Shown piece by piece: positions 50,750 to 61,953 of a DNA stretch of 64,000 nt; the first letter of the stretch is position 1; each line of letters opens with the position of its first letter. The notes beneath the pieces were generated by a model. The model was given only the letters and a program-made list of their open reading frames with translations, did no database searches and was not told the origin of the DNA. The stretch spans positions 1 through 64,000 of the forward strand of contig VKHL01000153.1 of the NCBI GenBank assembly GCA_015146655.1. The letters are read 5' to 3'. This DNA is from Ochromonas danica (taxonomy: Eukaryota > Sar > Chrysophyceae > Chromulinales > Chromulinaceae). Made by a program: the position numbers and the translations under genes.

Positions 50750-51448
50750 ATGGACTGGTCTATAATTATTCGATATTGCATCATATTTATTCCGCTGAAT
50801 CTCTTTTTATTGCCTTCATGTAACTGTTCGCTCTTGCGAACTGCTGATAACGACGATTTCAGTGGTTGGGAGGGATGTCATTACTTAACAGTCTGGGGAA
50901 GCTGCAATTCTTGTTTGAATGCTGACTATAATAACACCTGGTGTAGCAATGGAGGACTATGCTTTTCTCGCACGAATGTGAGCAACGCGAGACTTTGTCA
51001 ATATGAATGTTCCTCCCATATGGTATATAGCGCAGACGATTGTAGCTCTGATAGCGTGAGTTCTCTTGCTGTGGCGTTTTCATTTCTATTATTAGTCTTA
51101 TGTCCATTATGTGTGGTTTCCGGTTGTATATATATTACGGCATTTCGCTGTCGTCGGTCAGCAAAAGTTGGTGTTGACTCGGATGATCCGATTCCTGTCC
51201 TACAGCTTGCCACTATGACGCAAACCGGAGTTACTTTTACTGAAATTCCTGTAATGGCAAATGCGGAGGTGCTTGACTCTATAATATGCACCGATACTGT
51301 CCCCGATTCGATCATGCCAACAGCAGTGCCTGCTGTGACTTCAGGAAGCATTTACAGCAACGGTAATTTCGGCGTGCGTCACTCTGTGAGGCCTTCCACG
51401 ACTCATTTAACATCTACAACCGCTACTCCAAGCCGATATTATATTTGA
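50750..51448 (+). CDS. Small Cys-rich single-span surface protein
   Basis: A 232-residue frame with a signal peptide (IIIRYCIIFIPLNLFLLPSC). A compact domain of about 70 residues follows with eight cysteines in a plexin/PSI-like spacing (WEGCHYLTVWGSCNSCLNAD, WCSNGGLCF, LCQYECSS, DDCSSDS). Next are one membrane span (SLAVAFSFLLLVLCPLCVV) and a 100-residue Thr/Ser-rich cytosolic tail. PSI-like modules in other receptors orient neighbouring domains, but here the module stands alone. The family is unknown. It is divergent from the amidohydrolase, with 136 bp between start codons. Confidence 0.6.
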   Translation: MDWSIIIRYCIIFIPLNLFLLPSCNCSLLRTADNDDFSGWEGCHYLTVWGSCNSCLNADYNNTWCSNGGLCFSRTNVSNARLCQYECSSHMVYSADDCSSDSVSSLAVAFSFLLLVLCPLCVVSGCIYITAFRCRRSAKVGVDSDDPIPVLQLATMTQTGVTFTEIPVMANAEVLDSIICTDTVPDSIMPTAVPAVTSGSIYSNGNFGVRHSVRPSTTHLTSTTATPSRYYI

Positions 51449-52135
51449 GATGAGTCCTCCTATTCTTTGTGTGTGTGTAATTTCGCTCGGATGGATGTAT
51501 ATATTTCTGATGGAGGGATGTGGGGGGTGCATTTTGCAGCCTGTTTCGAGTATTTGTATTTTGGTGTGATGAAGATCGGTTGTGTTTTAATGTTTTTTCA
51601 TTCCTTTGGTTGGATTTAATCACTACCAGTAATACCAACATTTTTTGCCACAGGACTATGTAATTTACCACAGGAGGCAGATCTTCACCACGCTGATCTC
51701 TTTAAGAATGTCAAGCTTGTGACGATTGATTACCTTTAAATCGACACAATCGACAGTCTAGTTATAATATTAGTTGTTCGACTGTAACTTCACGGTTGGA
51801 AAGTTGTTTTGCGGGAAGTTGGAAAGCTGGAAAGCGAAACTGCCGCTGTCAACGCTCTGCTTGCTGCTGTCTGCTGCTGTGTTGCTGCATGATCGACAGT
51901 CTGCCCAAGAAGAAGAAGATTGTTCCTTCTTCAATCACTTCAGAAGTAACGACGGCACTTAGACAAGTTCTATAGCTGTGTAGGTTTGTCGCGTCTAATT
52001 TTCCTCTGGTTTATGGCTGTTTGCATTGGCTTGAATTCGAAGACTAATCAGCTCTTCTAAACACACACTCTGTTGTCACTACAACTCCACAGATCATTTT
52101 AATTGGTTGCTTTAGAATAATAAGTGAAAGAATCA
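51449..52135. other. Intergenic region upstream of the mastigoneme-like gene
   Basis: About 690 bases without a convincing gene. A short TG run lies near 51469, and a patch of repeated GGAAAG/GGAAGTTG words lies near 51795-51835. Short frames on either strand have no recognisable features. Confidence 0.5.
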
Positions 52136-54415
52136 ATGAATGCAATATTATTGCTGTTTTGCTGTATCTTCTGTATGTTGTTGGCTTTGATGAATGCGAC
52201 TGACGATCCAACGGGCCAACCCTCTGGAAGACCTTCCGGGCAACCATCCGGCAAGCCCTCAGGTCAACCCTCTGGAAGACCTTCCGGGCAACCGTCTGGA
52301 AGGCCCTCAGGTCAACCCTCTGGTAGACCTTCCGGGCAACCGTCTGGAAGGCCCTCAGGTCAGCCTTCTGGTAAACCTTCTGGCCAGCCTTCTGGTGAGC
52401 CTTCTGGGCAACCATCTGGCAGACCTTCCGGGCAACCGTCTGGAAAGCCCTCAGGTCAACCCTCTGGAAGACCTTCTGGCCAGCCTTCTGGTGAGCCTTC
52501 GGGTCAACCCTCTGGTAGACCTTCCGGGCAGCCGTCTGGTAGCCCATCGGGTCAGCCATCAGATCAGCCAACTGGTAGACCTTCTGGGCAACCGTCTGGA
52601 AAGCCCTCAGGTCAACCCTCTGGAAGACCTTCTGGCCAGCCTTCTGGTGAGCCTTCGGGTCAACCCTCTGGTAGACCTTCCGGGCAGCCGTCTGGTAGCC
52701 CATCGGGTCAGCCATCAGATCAGCCAACTGGTAGACCTTCTGGGCAACCGTCTGGAAAGCCCTCAGGTCAACCCTCTGGAAGACCTTCTGGCCAGCCTTC
52801 TGGTGAGCCTTCGGGTCAACCCTCTGGTAGACCTTCCGGGCAGCCGTCTGGTAGCCCATCGGGTCAGCCATCAGATCAGCCAACTGGTAGACCTTCTGGG
52901 CAACCGTCTGGAAAGCCCTCAGGTCAACCCTCTGGAAGACCTTCTGGCCAGCCTTCTGGTGAGCCTTCGGGTCAACCCTCTGGTAGACCTTCCGGGCAGC
53001 CGTCTGGTAGCCCATCGGGTCAGCCATCAGATCAGCCAACTGGTAGACCTTCTGGGCAACCGTCTGGAAAGCCCTCAGGTCAACCCTCTGGAAGACCTTC
53101 TGGCCAGCCTTCTGGTGAGCCTTCGGGTCAACCCTCCGGTAGACCTTCCGGGCAGCCGTCTGGTAGCCCATCGGGTCAGCCATCAGATCAGCCAACTGGT
53201 AGACCTTCCGGGCAACCGTCTGGAAAGCCCTCAGGTCAACCCTCTGGAATGCCTTCTGGCCAGCCTTCTGGTGAGCCTTCGGGTCAACCATCTGGCAAGC
53301 CTTCCGGGCAACCGTCTGGCAGACCATCAGGTCAACCATCTGGAAATCCTTCCGGGCAACCTTCTGGGCAACCCTCAAGCCAACCCTCTGGGAGACCTTC
53401 CGGACAACCTTCTGGGAGACCTTCTGGGCAGCCTTCCGGAGTACCTTCGGGGCAACCTTCAGGGCAACCATCCGGCCAGCCATCTGAACGACCTTCTGGG
53501 CAACCTTCTAGCCAGCCATCTGGACAACCATCTGGACGACCTTCCGGGCAACCTTCTAGCCAGCCCTCTGGACAACCATCTGGCCAGCCGTCCGGAGTGC
53601 CTTCTGGACAACCGTCCTCCCAACCATCTGGCCAGCCCTCTGCGCAGCCATCTTCTCAACCGTCTGGGCAGCCATCCACTCAACCATCTGGATCCCCAAC
53701 TTCTCAACCTACCACTCAACCCTCAGGCCAACCCTCGGGGCAACCTTCGTCCATGCCTACGTCCATGCCCACTTATATAATTGAACCTTGGGGTCAAGAT
53801 ATCTGGGACAAGAAAAGAAGAATTCGATCTGGTGGATTGTGCGACAACAGTTGTTCTGGCCATGGTATTTGTACACTTAACAATAACTGCAAATGCTATG
53901 TTGGTTCAGATGGGGAAGATGATTGGACAGGTCCTGATTGCTCCCTGCGGACCTGTCCAAAGGATTATGCATGGGTTGGTGAGGTCATTGGAGCCAATGA
54001 TTTGCACCCTCGTGTTGAGTGCTCGAATAAAGGCATTTGCAACCGTCAAACTGGAATGTGTGAGTGTTTTCTAGGTTATGATGGCATCGCTTGTCAACGC
54101 TCAATGTGCCCGGAAAACTGTAACTATCGTGGCGCTTGCTTCCCAGAGCGGATTCTAGCTGACAAAGCTGGTCGAAAGTATGAAGTGCCATGGGACGCGA
54201 TGAAGGCTGTTGGTTGCTTATGTGATGTCGGCTACCGCGGCCCCGCTTGTGACGAACAAGAATGCCCTTCCGGCCCCGATCCTCTCGATGGTTTCGGAAA
54301 TGAAGCAGGCAGGGATTGCTCTGGAAGAGGAGTTTGCAACTATGATTCAGGACTTTGTACCTGTTTCAGCGGGTTCTTTGGGAATCGCTGCCAACATCAA
54401 ACTGTGTTGATATAG
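52136..54415 (+). CDS. Secreted mastigoneme-like protein with PSGQ repeats
   Basis: A 759-residue single exon. The start is ATG 52136, giving the signal peptide [19 protein letters not shown]. Residues about 27-555 are almost pure P-S-G-Q-P-S-G-x repeats with x mainly R, K, E, S or Q. The last 200 residues hold EGF-like modules: [60 protein letters not shown] and [16 protein letters not shown]. The SLRTCP...HP.VECSN.G.C pattern is that of heterokont mastigoneme (tripartite tubular hair) proteins and the related diatom Sig proteins. This suggests a flagellar-hair or sexual-stage surface role. There is no membrane span, so assembly is extracellular. It links functionally with CFAP45 as a flagellar gene. 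Confidence 0.8.
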   Translation: MNAILLLFCCIFCMLLALMNATDDPTGQPSGRPSGQPSGKPSGQPSGRPSGQPSGRPSGQPSGRPSGQPSGRPSGQPSGKPSGQPSGEPSGQPSGRPSGQPSGKPSGQPSGRPSGQPSGEPSGQPSGRPSGQPSGSPSGQPSDQPTGRPSGQPSGKPSGQPSGRPSGQPSGEPSGQPSGRPSGQPSGSPSGQPSDQPTGRPSGQPSGKPSGQPSGRPSGQPSGEPSGQPSGRPSGQPSGSPSGQPSDQPTGRPSGQPSGKPSGQPSGRPSGQPSGEPSGQPSGRPSGQPSGSPSGQPSDQPTGRPSGQPSGKPSGQPSGRPSGQPSGEPSGQPSGRPSGQPSGSPSGQPSDQPTGRPSGQPSGKPSGQPSGMPSGQPSGEPSGQPSGKPSGQPSGRPSGQPSGNPSGQPSGQPSSQPSGRPSGQPSGRPSGQPSGVPSGQPSGQPSGQPSERPSGQPSSQPSGQPSGRPSGQPSSQPSGQPSGQPSGVPSGQPSSQPSGQPSAQPSSQPSGQPSTQPSGSPTSQPTTQPSGQPSGQPSSMPTSMPTYIIEPWGQDIWDKKRRIRSGGLCDNSCSGHGICTLNNNCKCYVGSDGEDDWTGPDCSLRTCPKDYAWVGEVIGANDLHPRVECSNKGICNRQTGMCECFLGYDGIACQRSMCPENCNYRGACFPERILADKAGRKYEVPWDAMKAVGCLCDVGYRGPACDEQECPSGPDPLDGFGNEAGRDCSGRGVCNYDSGLCTCFSGFFGNRCQHQTVLI
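52415..53350 (+). repeat. 156-bp higher-order coding repeat
   Basis: Within the 12/24-bp PSGQ array, a 52-residue block containing K, R, E, R, S and then DQPTG variants recurs every 156 bp. CAGCCAACTGG landmarks lie at 52565, 52721 and 52877, with further copies to about 53195. Units are nearly identical with only a few substitutions, showing recent expansion. Confidence 0.88.
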
Positions 54416-54998
54416 ACCTGTGCATTGCTGCGTTTAGTTATCATAACCCCATGTGATTGAAGATTAAATGCAATTGCTGTGTGTTCTGCTTGCTCTGGTG
54501 TGTACCCGGTTGTCTCTTAATGTTTCTTTTGTGTCTGGAGACCTCTTGTGTTGGAAGTAGATGATGGAGAATGTAACTGAAACCATATTCTGCTTCTCTT
54601 AGTGTTCTCCTCACTCATTGCTTTGCAAAAATGGGAGTTTAGGGGCCCATATCTGATATGTCGAAGTGCTGCAGACTGTGGACCAGTCTAGTTCCTAAAA
54701 GAACGCAAGAGTCGAATCGAAATCAATGTGTGCAATCTATTATTGTATGGCGCTGGAGCCTCTCTGACCATGATAACGGCCCAATCAAAATTCAATAAAT
54801 TGTCTTCACTAACCGCCATCAATCACAATAAGGGAACTGGATCAATTGTTCCTTTGTAGCACTAGTGTATCCAAAACTAAGATCTAATAAAAATAGGCAA
54901 TAGACTGTCTTACCGTAACAGCTGACGCAGCTGAATGGTTTTCTTATTTCACCGCTCAGACTGTTGTTGTACTATTTGCTGTGGCCCATTGAGAAATC
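54416..54998. other. Intergenic region
   Basis: About 580 bases between two plus-strand genes. It must hold the 3' end of the mastigoneme-like gene and the promoter of the RING/reelin-like gene. I see no repeat, coding frame or recognised site. Confidence 0.5.
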
Positions 54999-57900
54999 AT
55001 GTCTCATAATAACAGCAAGAGCAATGAGAAAGAAGAGTCCAGAAATTTGTCTTCCACGAGAACTGCGTCCAAAACGTGTATGTTATGCTTTGAACCTGGT
55101 GGTGTTCGTCGCAGCTGTTGTCGTGCAACTTTCTGTGACCATTGCTATGTAAAGAATCAAAAATGTCCAAATTGTAAAACCCAAACCAAGCAAGAAAAAC
55201 TTACTGGAGCAACATATCAATTGAAGGTATTCTCGGAGCATGAAGAATGTAGAGTCTGTCTGGATCCTGGATTGTTGAGAAGATGTTGTGGCAACTATTA
55301 TTGTGACAATTGTTATTATTCTGCTCCTCTTTGTCGATCATGTGGAACACCTGTAACAACATTAGAGTACGAGCAGAAATCTGTCTTTGCAGATCGAGCT
55401 TATTGTATTACAGTGTTGATTGGATGGGCAGTCACAATATTCGTTACTATCGTTGTCACAGCATTTGTAGCTGTAGTTATTGCAGCTGATGTTACCACCC
55501 CAGTGGGTATCAATCAATATCATTGCTATGGATTCTTTCGTACTTGTGATATTTCTGTTTGTGTGGAGACAACAGAAGCAGTTGCTGAAGGAAGTGCACC
55601 TTTGCAAGCTATTAGCTCGTGGAATCGATGTAATCTTTCTTCATTATATAAGTTAGAAAGTAAAGCCTGTATTTTCGACCCCAATCTATATCATCAAAGT
55701 CAGAGAGAGATGGGTTATGATATCTGCGATGATGAATTCAACGAAGGTGTCTACGTCTTTGAAGATACTTTCGAGAATTGGAAAGCCATCACTTCTCCCT
55801 CTTCATCTATAATGCTTTCCGCTCATTGGGCCAACGTGACAAATGGTCAGACGGATTCAGCCTGTGGTGCATTTGAAGGCAAACGTTCATTGCGCTTTGG
55901 CGGAGACGACGAACGCATGGCAATTACAGACGCTTTAGATGTCTCTGGCGGCGGACGACTGGAAGCTGAACTCTTCCTTCCTCCGATAGGATATGACGCA
56001 TTTAATAATCTTTGCAAGACTGGCTATATTGGTGTTGTGAATTTTGAATACTCTGTTGATAATGGATTAAATTGGATAGTGCTGAAGTCTTTTGATCCAG
56101 CTATCTATCGCCAGCAGCGTTTCTTTGCTGTTGGTATCGACTTACCAGAAGCTGCCGTGACAAATCAGACACGGTTTCGCTTTAATCAACCAGTCTTTGA
56201 GGCGGCCAGAGATAATTGGGCATTGGACAATGTGCGCGTATTGCGACGGCTGCCTTCAGATTGGCAAACTACTTCAGCCTTTAAGTCGAACAGACGCTTT
56301 GGACGAAATACGATGCAATTCGCACAGTGTTGTGCTGATACAGACTGGTGCGCCAAGCGTCTATCTGAGGATGACAAAGCAGCGTGCAAGAGACAATTCC
56401 ATTGGTTTGACGGCAACAAATATCTCTTCCGTCTTTCAGAGATATTTACTTGTCTTACTCTTCTTCTATTGCTAATACGATCTATCTATCTTATTGTGTT
56501 TGACTACTTGGTTCGAGAAAAGCTTCCCTTTCATGACGATCTAGTTTTGCTGTTCGATCAGCCTTGGTTCCGCCAATCTCTTGGTCGTTTGCTTCCGAGA
56601 AATCTCTTCCTCATGTTACTCCCCAACCGTATCACTCTGCCACCGCGACAAAGCGAAATTATGGCTATTCATCGAGCTGCTCGTTTGGAAGAAAAACTGC
56701 GGAAGGACTTCGAAGATGAAGCTGGGGATGGTGCGATGATGATAAGCGCAGAGCAAGCGCAAGAAGAAGAGCGAGCGAGACTGAAGAAGATTGACAAGGC
56801 AAAGCGAAAACTCGCCAAGCGAATGGGCAAGAAGAACTTCAAGGCCTCCACCATTGTCGTCGAAGAAGAAAAGAAGTCTGAAGAGGAGGAAATTCGAGCT
56901 GAAGTATTACCTTTTGATGATCCTCAAGCTCCTCGTTTAACTCCTCAGGAGGAAGTCGAGGCACGCGCGACAGCTATTAATGAGAACGATTTAAAGTTTT
57001 CCCAGGATGCTTTGCTCTCAGAAGCGGACAAGTTGCGAAGACAGAACTTGGCTCTCTTGCGAGTGCCATTTACAGTCGAGTCTCAAACCATTTGGACTTA
57101 CAGCTTCTCACTATCTCTTCTCGTTGTTTTTATGGTGCTTCTCATCATTGAGCTTACGCGCATGCCCAACTATTCCATCTATGAGCCCTTTATCGCCTTC
57201 GGCTACCTACCTGCGACTTTTTATGTGAACTCCTATGTGATACTGTTTTTCGCGGCTTGCTGCGATCTCAAAGAAATGCTCCTCCTTGTACGCTATTGTG
57301 TTCCCCCCTTCGTCAATTGGCAACCCTTAGTCACACTAGATCTTTCTGACGATCAGCGAAGCCTCTTCGTTGGAGACCAACGTGTACCTCTAAATCAAAT
57401 TCGTGAGGTATTGGCTTTTCCAGCCAGTCTCTCGTATTGGTTGGCTGCTGGAGTGGTGGCTGGAGGTTTCCCTTGGTGTTTATTTGCGTTGGTATTGCGC
57501 GAAACTGAACTTCATTACGGTTCAATGCGGTTTGTGACCCCCTTGTTGGGGTGTGTGATGCTTTTACGTGCTGCTTTAGGGCCAATGCTATGGGTCAAGG
57601 CAGTTTGGGGTGCACACTACTTCTTCGCAACAAGCTTTCAGATGCGTGAAGCGATAGGACAAGCAATGCAAGAACGACCTACTTGGATTCTTGGTCTTAA
57701 TGCAGCCCTTGGATTGACCGCATTGGCTGCTTTCTTCACTGCGCTAGTCGATGTTCAATGGCTGTGGGTGGTTGTGCTCGCGGCGTTGGGAGGTGGGGCA
57801 GTTCTAGGCCTGCTAACTGGCACAGGACATCTTCTCCCAATCAAGCCTTGGCTTTGTAAGTATCTTCTTCTCGTTCACCCGGCTTTCTTGATAAATCCCT

Positions 57901-58125
57901 TCCTTATTGGTTCTTCTTTTCCCGACAGATTTGACGTCACTGCGTAGTGGAGTTTGGTTGCGGCTCCGCAAAGAACAGAGTTGTCCATGTCTCTATTGGG
58001 GAGCTTACTGCTCATCCCTACATCAATATGAAGAAGTTTGCGTGCTTTTTACCACCGATGATATCAAATTTACCTCTCTTATCCATAATGGTATATCAGC
58101 TGTGCAGACTTTTGTGAGCGTGTAG
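54999..58125 (+). CDS. RING-like, reelin-like multi-span membrane protein
   Basis: Exons 54999-57855 and 57929-58125 with a 73-nt intron give 1017 residues. Two zinc-binding Cys clusters start the protein (CMLCFEPGGVRRSCC then FCDHC and CPNC; CRVCLDPGLLRRCCGNYYCD then CRSCG), RING/B-box-like. A span follows at about 130-162. Residues about 250-425 resemble a reelin-type subdomain: VFEDTFENWKAI, CGAFEGKRSLRFGG, VNFEYSVDNGLNWIVLKSF and the diagnostic NWALDNVRVLRRL. Another span (about 481-506), a charged coiled coil (570-660) and five or more C-terminal spans follow. The reelin-like part lies between two spans and so is probably outside or lumenal. I know of this arrangement only vaguely from other stramenopiles and cannot name a function; adhesion or a membrane-bound ubiquitin ligase are both possible. 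Confidence 0.7.
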
Positions 58126-58622
58126 CCATTGTGATGTGATATCATACTGTCACATAACAATGTTTGTATATTTATTAGCTTGTACATACTGCACCATAGG
58201 ATAGTTCTAGAGTATGTTGACATGTATTTTCAGAAAATGGTCTGCTGACCACGCCGTTAAGTTAATTCCGCTGGCGGGTGGCGTGGCGGGCGGTTTTCTA
58301 TCCCTCACACCGGAACTGTTCACTTCCCCTGCTGTAACCCTTCTTTTCAGAGTTAAAAAAGGAATATTGCGGGGACACCCCATCACCCGCACAACGCAGG
58401 CAATTTGGTCAAGACCACTCACAGCAAAGAAGAGAGACTCCAATAGCTAATAGACTAGTCCAACAGAAAGAGAGTGAACAGCAAAGAGAATGCCTTCTCA
58501 CCCTTCCCTTGATTAAACGCTTTTATGATCACTTGGCTTGAGTCATTCAATCTTGTCTGGGAATTGTTTGGCAAATATATAAACATATTTCGGTGACAAG
58601 TCACCAGTAGCTGTTGATTATC
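58126..58622. other. Intergenic region
   Basis: About 500 bases between two plus-strand genes. A G-rich patch (GGCGGGTGGCGTGGCGGG, near 58274) stands out from the AT-richer surroundings. No coding frame, repeat or clear promoter element is visible. Confidence 0.5.
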
Positions 58623-60631
58623 ATGCGCTTGGACGTCAACCGATTGTTTGGGGAATCCGGCATTGTGTGGGTTTACGCACTGGGTAAGAACCTTTATCTT
58701 GTAAATTATGACTGCTTATTGACTGTTCATGGGCTTCTGTTGTTGTTCTCCTAGGATTGTGTATTATGAACGGAAAGCATATTATGACGTGGCACATGGG
58801 TGAGTTTTTGCTTATTCTTCACTTCTCCAAAGCTTCTTCTAATTCAAATCGGATGTTTTATTCTAGGGATTGCGTTTTATGGGTTGCAATTATTTTGTGT
58901 GGCACTAATCACCACCTCTGTGATCTATATTATACTCACCTTCTGCTTCAGTGAGATGGTCTCCATCATCCCCTTCTCAGGAGGTTGCTATGGGTATTCC
59001 CGATGTAGTTTAGGCCCTGCTGTGGGCTATTTTGCTGGAATAGCGGAGATGTTCAAGTACATTCTTTTCGCCTTTCTCAGTGCCTATTATTTCGGTTGGA
59101 TATTTTTGACCGTCTATGATTTGGAGGAGAAGTGGTTACCATTGATCTGGTTGGGGTTCTTTCTGTGGGGCAATGCCACTGTTGCACTTGGAACAAAGTA
59201 TCTCTGGTGGTCTTGGGGCTTATTCGCTTTGGGAACATTGTCAACACAGCTAATGTTTGTCTTCGGAGCGATCCAAGAGGGCCACTCGTCCAATCTGAGC
59301 ATTCAAAATAACCCTTTCGATAATACTCGCACACATTTTCAGAAAACGCTGTCTTATACGGCTTATCTTATATCGGGTGTGGATGCAGTACGAACGTGTG
59401 CCAATGATCGCTCAGATAAGATTGTTCCTCATGCCATGATCCACGTCATGCTCTTCACGGTCTGTCTCTCATTTGCGGAGGTGCTGGCTCTTCGTGCTTA
59501 TGTATCCAATCTATCGGCGCTCTGGGGAGATTTCTTCACCTATAATGTTGGCTTGAGGCTGCTATTCAGTCATGTGAGGGACAAGTATTTCACTTTCTTT
59601 TCACTGGCGGGCAGCTTTGGTAGTACGTTGGGTCTCCTTTATGGTGGCGCGCGACAGATGCGCTCTATGGCTGCATCGGGAATATTACCATCTTTTTTGT
59701 CCTACACACGATGCGACATGTTCCGATCATTGGGTTACAGATATCGCACAAACGCTAACGAACAGTCTAAGGAAGATATGGTGACAGATGGCGAATGTGC
59801 GCTTGATTCGTGCGAGGAGCGCAGACCTTGTGCAGCTTTATTGTGTTGCTCTTTGCTGACGTACAGTCTGTTAGTGGCTGGCCAGTTCACAGTCGAAAAA
59901 GTTACTTCGCGAGTTTCTCATATGTGTAGTCTGTTCGCAACCATTGAATTTTTTTCTTTGGCTGCCGCTTACATTGCCTTCTCTACGCGTTACTCTCAGA
60001 TGGAGCGTGGTATCAGAAGTCCTTTTGGTATCTTTGGAGCTCTGCTTGTTATGTCATACTTTGTTCTCACTTTTGTTTCGATCCTTCGCTACCAAGATGA
60101 CAGCAAAGGTCTTGGCTTAACGTTGATGATAACATTTGTAGTCTCAAGTATCTACTATGTTCTCGTTGCCAGGAAGAGACAATTCTTCTCGAAAGAAGAG
60201 CAGGACAAGTTCATGAAAGCGTATGTTGTCAATGGTGGGTCTTTCTTCTCATGTGTTTATTTGTGCGATGTACGTCTGACTCAAACATTTTGATTGGTTC
60301 CTTTCTTTTAGCTAACAGAAGGCGGAGGATGGGCAGTAACCTTCACAATAAGTCCAAAGTTTCGTTATCTCGACTCTTTGATCGGATGAATTGCACCTTG
60401 TCTGCTACGAGTTCGAACTCAATGTCGCGCCTTTCCGTTTTAACAAAACCTGTTAAGAACATGCGAGAGAGCTGGCCGAAGATTGTCTTCTCAAGGTCTA
60501 CGAGTGGTAGTCCAACGCATCGTCCCAAATTGCTCGCATTCCTTGGTGGCCGAGGAAAAGATAACAAAATTGTCCCCCTGGCCGACAACAACGAAGTCTC
60601 CGTGAGTGTTGAGAAGACTATAAATTTATAG
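58623..60631 (+). CDS. Amino acid / polyamine permease (APC family)
   Basis: Four exons, 58623-58683, 58755-58799, 58867-60234 and 60312-60631, with phases in agreement give 597 residues. Two very short first exons encode DVNRLFGESGIVWVYALGLC then MNGKHIMTWHMG, equivalent to the first-span glycine-rich region of APC transporters. The long exon carries further spans (FYGLQLFCVALITTSVIYII, SIIPFSGGCYGYSRCSLGPA, YFAGIAEMFKYILFAFLSAY, FFSLAGSFGSTLGLLYGGAR). The order resembles ethanolamine/amino-acid permeases of the APC superfamily. Substrate is probably an amino acid or amine, moved with a cation across the plasma or vacuolar membrane. The 120-residue C-terminus is basic and Ser-rich and probably cytosolic. 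Confidence 0.8.
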
Positions 60632-60692
60632 TATTATGGCTGCATTTTTCAGTATAGCTTGTTTTCAAAATTGATCAATCGATTGAAGTATA

Positions 60693-60743
60693 CATTGAAG
60701 ACCAATCCCCCTGGCTACACGCTCGAGGGGCTCGTCTTCAATG
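60693..60743. repeat. Stem-loop with 10-bp arms
   Basis: CATTGAAGAC (60693-60702) is the exact complement of GTCTTCAATG (60734-60743), and CCCC/GGGG inside can extend the pairing. It lies about 60 bases after the permease stop, so it may fall in that mRNA's 3' untranslated region. Confidence 0.6.
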
Positions 60744-61112
60744 CTGGATACTGCATGGGGGGAAGCAAATGACAGTATGATTCCCTCTATGTTTGTGCTA
60801 TCTTATCTAGTTCTCATAATAATGCCTGTTTAGCTTCTTTGTTCCATAAGTTGGTTTGCTCCTTTGCTTTGTGTTGTGTGTGACTATTTAGCTGTAGACC
60901 TTGTTAGTGCTTAGGTGATTCTGTTATGATGATTACATGCAATAGGTCCGTGTTTGTCTGCTCTCATGTTAGCATGAAGGGAGTATCCGAAGTCTTGATC
61001 GCATTTATTACAACCAGCCTACCATGAGTAGATGCTGATCAACTAACGACTTGTGTGTGTATTGTATCATAAGAACTTGATATCAACCCTCCCTGTATAT
61101 CACACAACCTGA

Positions 61113-61388
61113 CAACTCGTGCAGTTGAAATGTCAGACGGTATTCGATGTCATTTTGCAAACATCTGTGATGGATGGACTTGACAGACACCAGAGGGTGA
61201 GCGATGCAGGTACAGTAGCTTCTATCTGCTAACAGTGATGGAGAACGAATGTCCTCAAACTGCCACCCTTCAATAGAATGGTTCATGCCAATGCATGCGG
61301 TATTATTTGCAATGACGATTGTGAACCACTTAAACACTGTAAGGATCACAGGTGGATAGACTTCGTGACATTTCAACTGCATGAGTTG
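61113..61388. repeat. 23-bp inverted repeats flanking 230 bp
   Basis: Left arm 61113-61135 (CAACTCGTGCAGTTGAAATG plus TCA) and right arm 61366-61388 are reverse complements with one mismatch. The spacing and size suit a small MITE, but no target-site duplication is visible, so this is only an inverted repeat for now. Confidence 0.6.
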
Positions 61389-61953
61389 CGAGAGGATTAT
61401 GTAGATGGCTCAACTAGGAGCGAACATATTGATCAACTACCATGAGTATCGTTTATCTATCTACTGACAGATGAGAATTAAGTCAACTTTCCCTCCCACA
61501 TAATAACCTTCTCTTAACAAGGTTCTTCACTAATTACCTTTATTACATACTCCCACAACTACTAACAGAAGTTGTAAATCACACATCGGATTGAAAATCG
61601 AGGAAATGATTATTCATTCTTTTACTTATTCATTGCTTGGTCCAATCAGTTGGAACACAAAACGACGCAGCACCATGAAACACTGGACTAGAACCACAGC
61701 ATTACTATGAAAGAAATAATAATACCACAATAATATCACATTAGAACCGAGATGAGGCGACAAGATAGCCACAACAACATTAACACCTGCTAGCCGCACT
61801 CTTTCCTCTGAGCCAGACCATTTCATACCAATACAAGAACGATTCCATTATTTTCCACTCTACCGTTTAACTATAAAATATAAGCTATATATACATATAT
61901 TTAGAAATTTTAAAAAGCTTGTAAGTTGATCAAAAGCACAAGGCAGCCGTCGG

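Larger units (their letters stand above)
60632..61953. other. Long intergenic region between convergent genes
   Basis: About 1.3 kb between the permease stop and the kinase stop. It contains a short stem-loop (60693-60743) and a 23-bp inverted repeat pair (61113-61388), listed separately. A 99-codon minus-strand frame (61083-61382) lies mostly inside the second repeat and shows no family features. Confidence 0.5.

Noticed and set aside
51774-51962. Plus-strand 62-codon frame upstream of the mastigoneme-like gene
   Set aside because: It lacks an appropriate start context, a domain or a continuation, and its composition follows the local GGAAAG-rich patch.
52044-53783. Long frames overlapping the PSGQ array on both strands
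   Set aside because: A 12-bp-based repeat leaves all six frames free of stops. Only the frame with a signal peptide and the EGF modules makes a sensible protein.
61083-61382. 99-codon minus-strand frame
   Set aside because: It lies largely inside an inverted repeat and has no recognisable features or splice partners.
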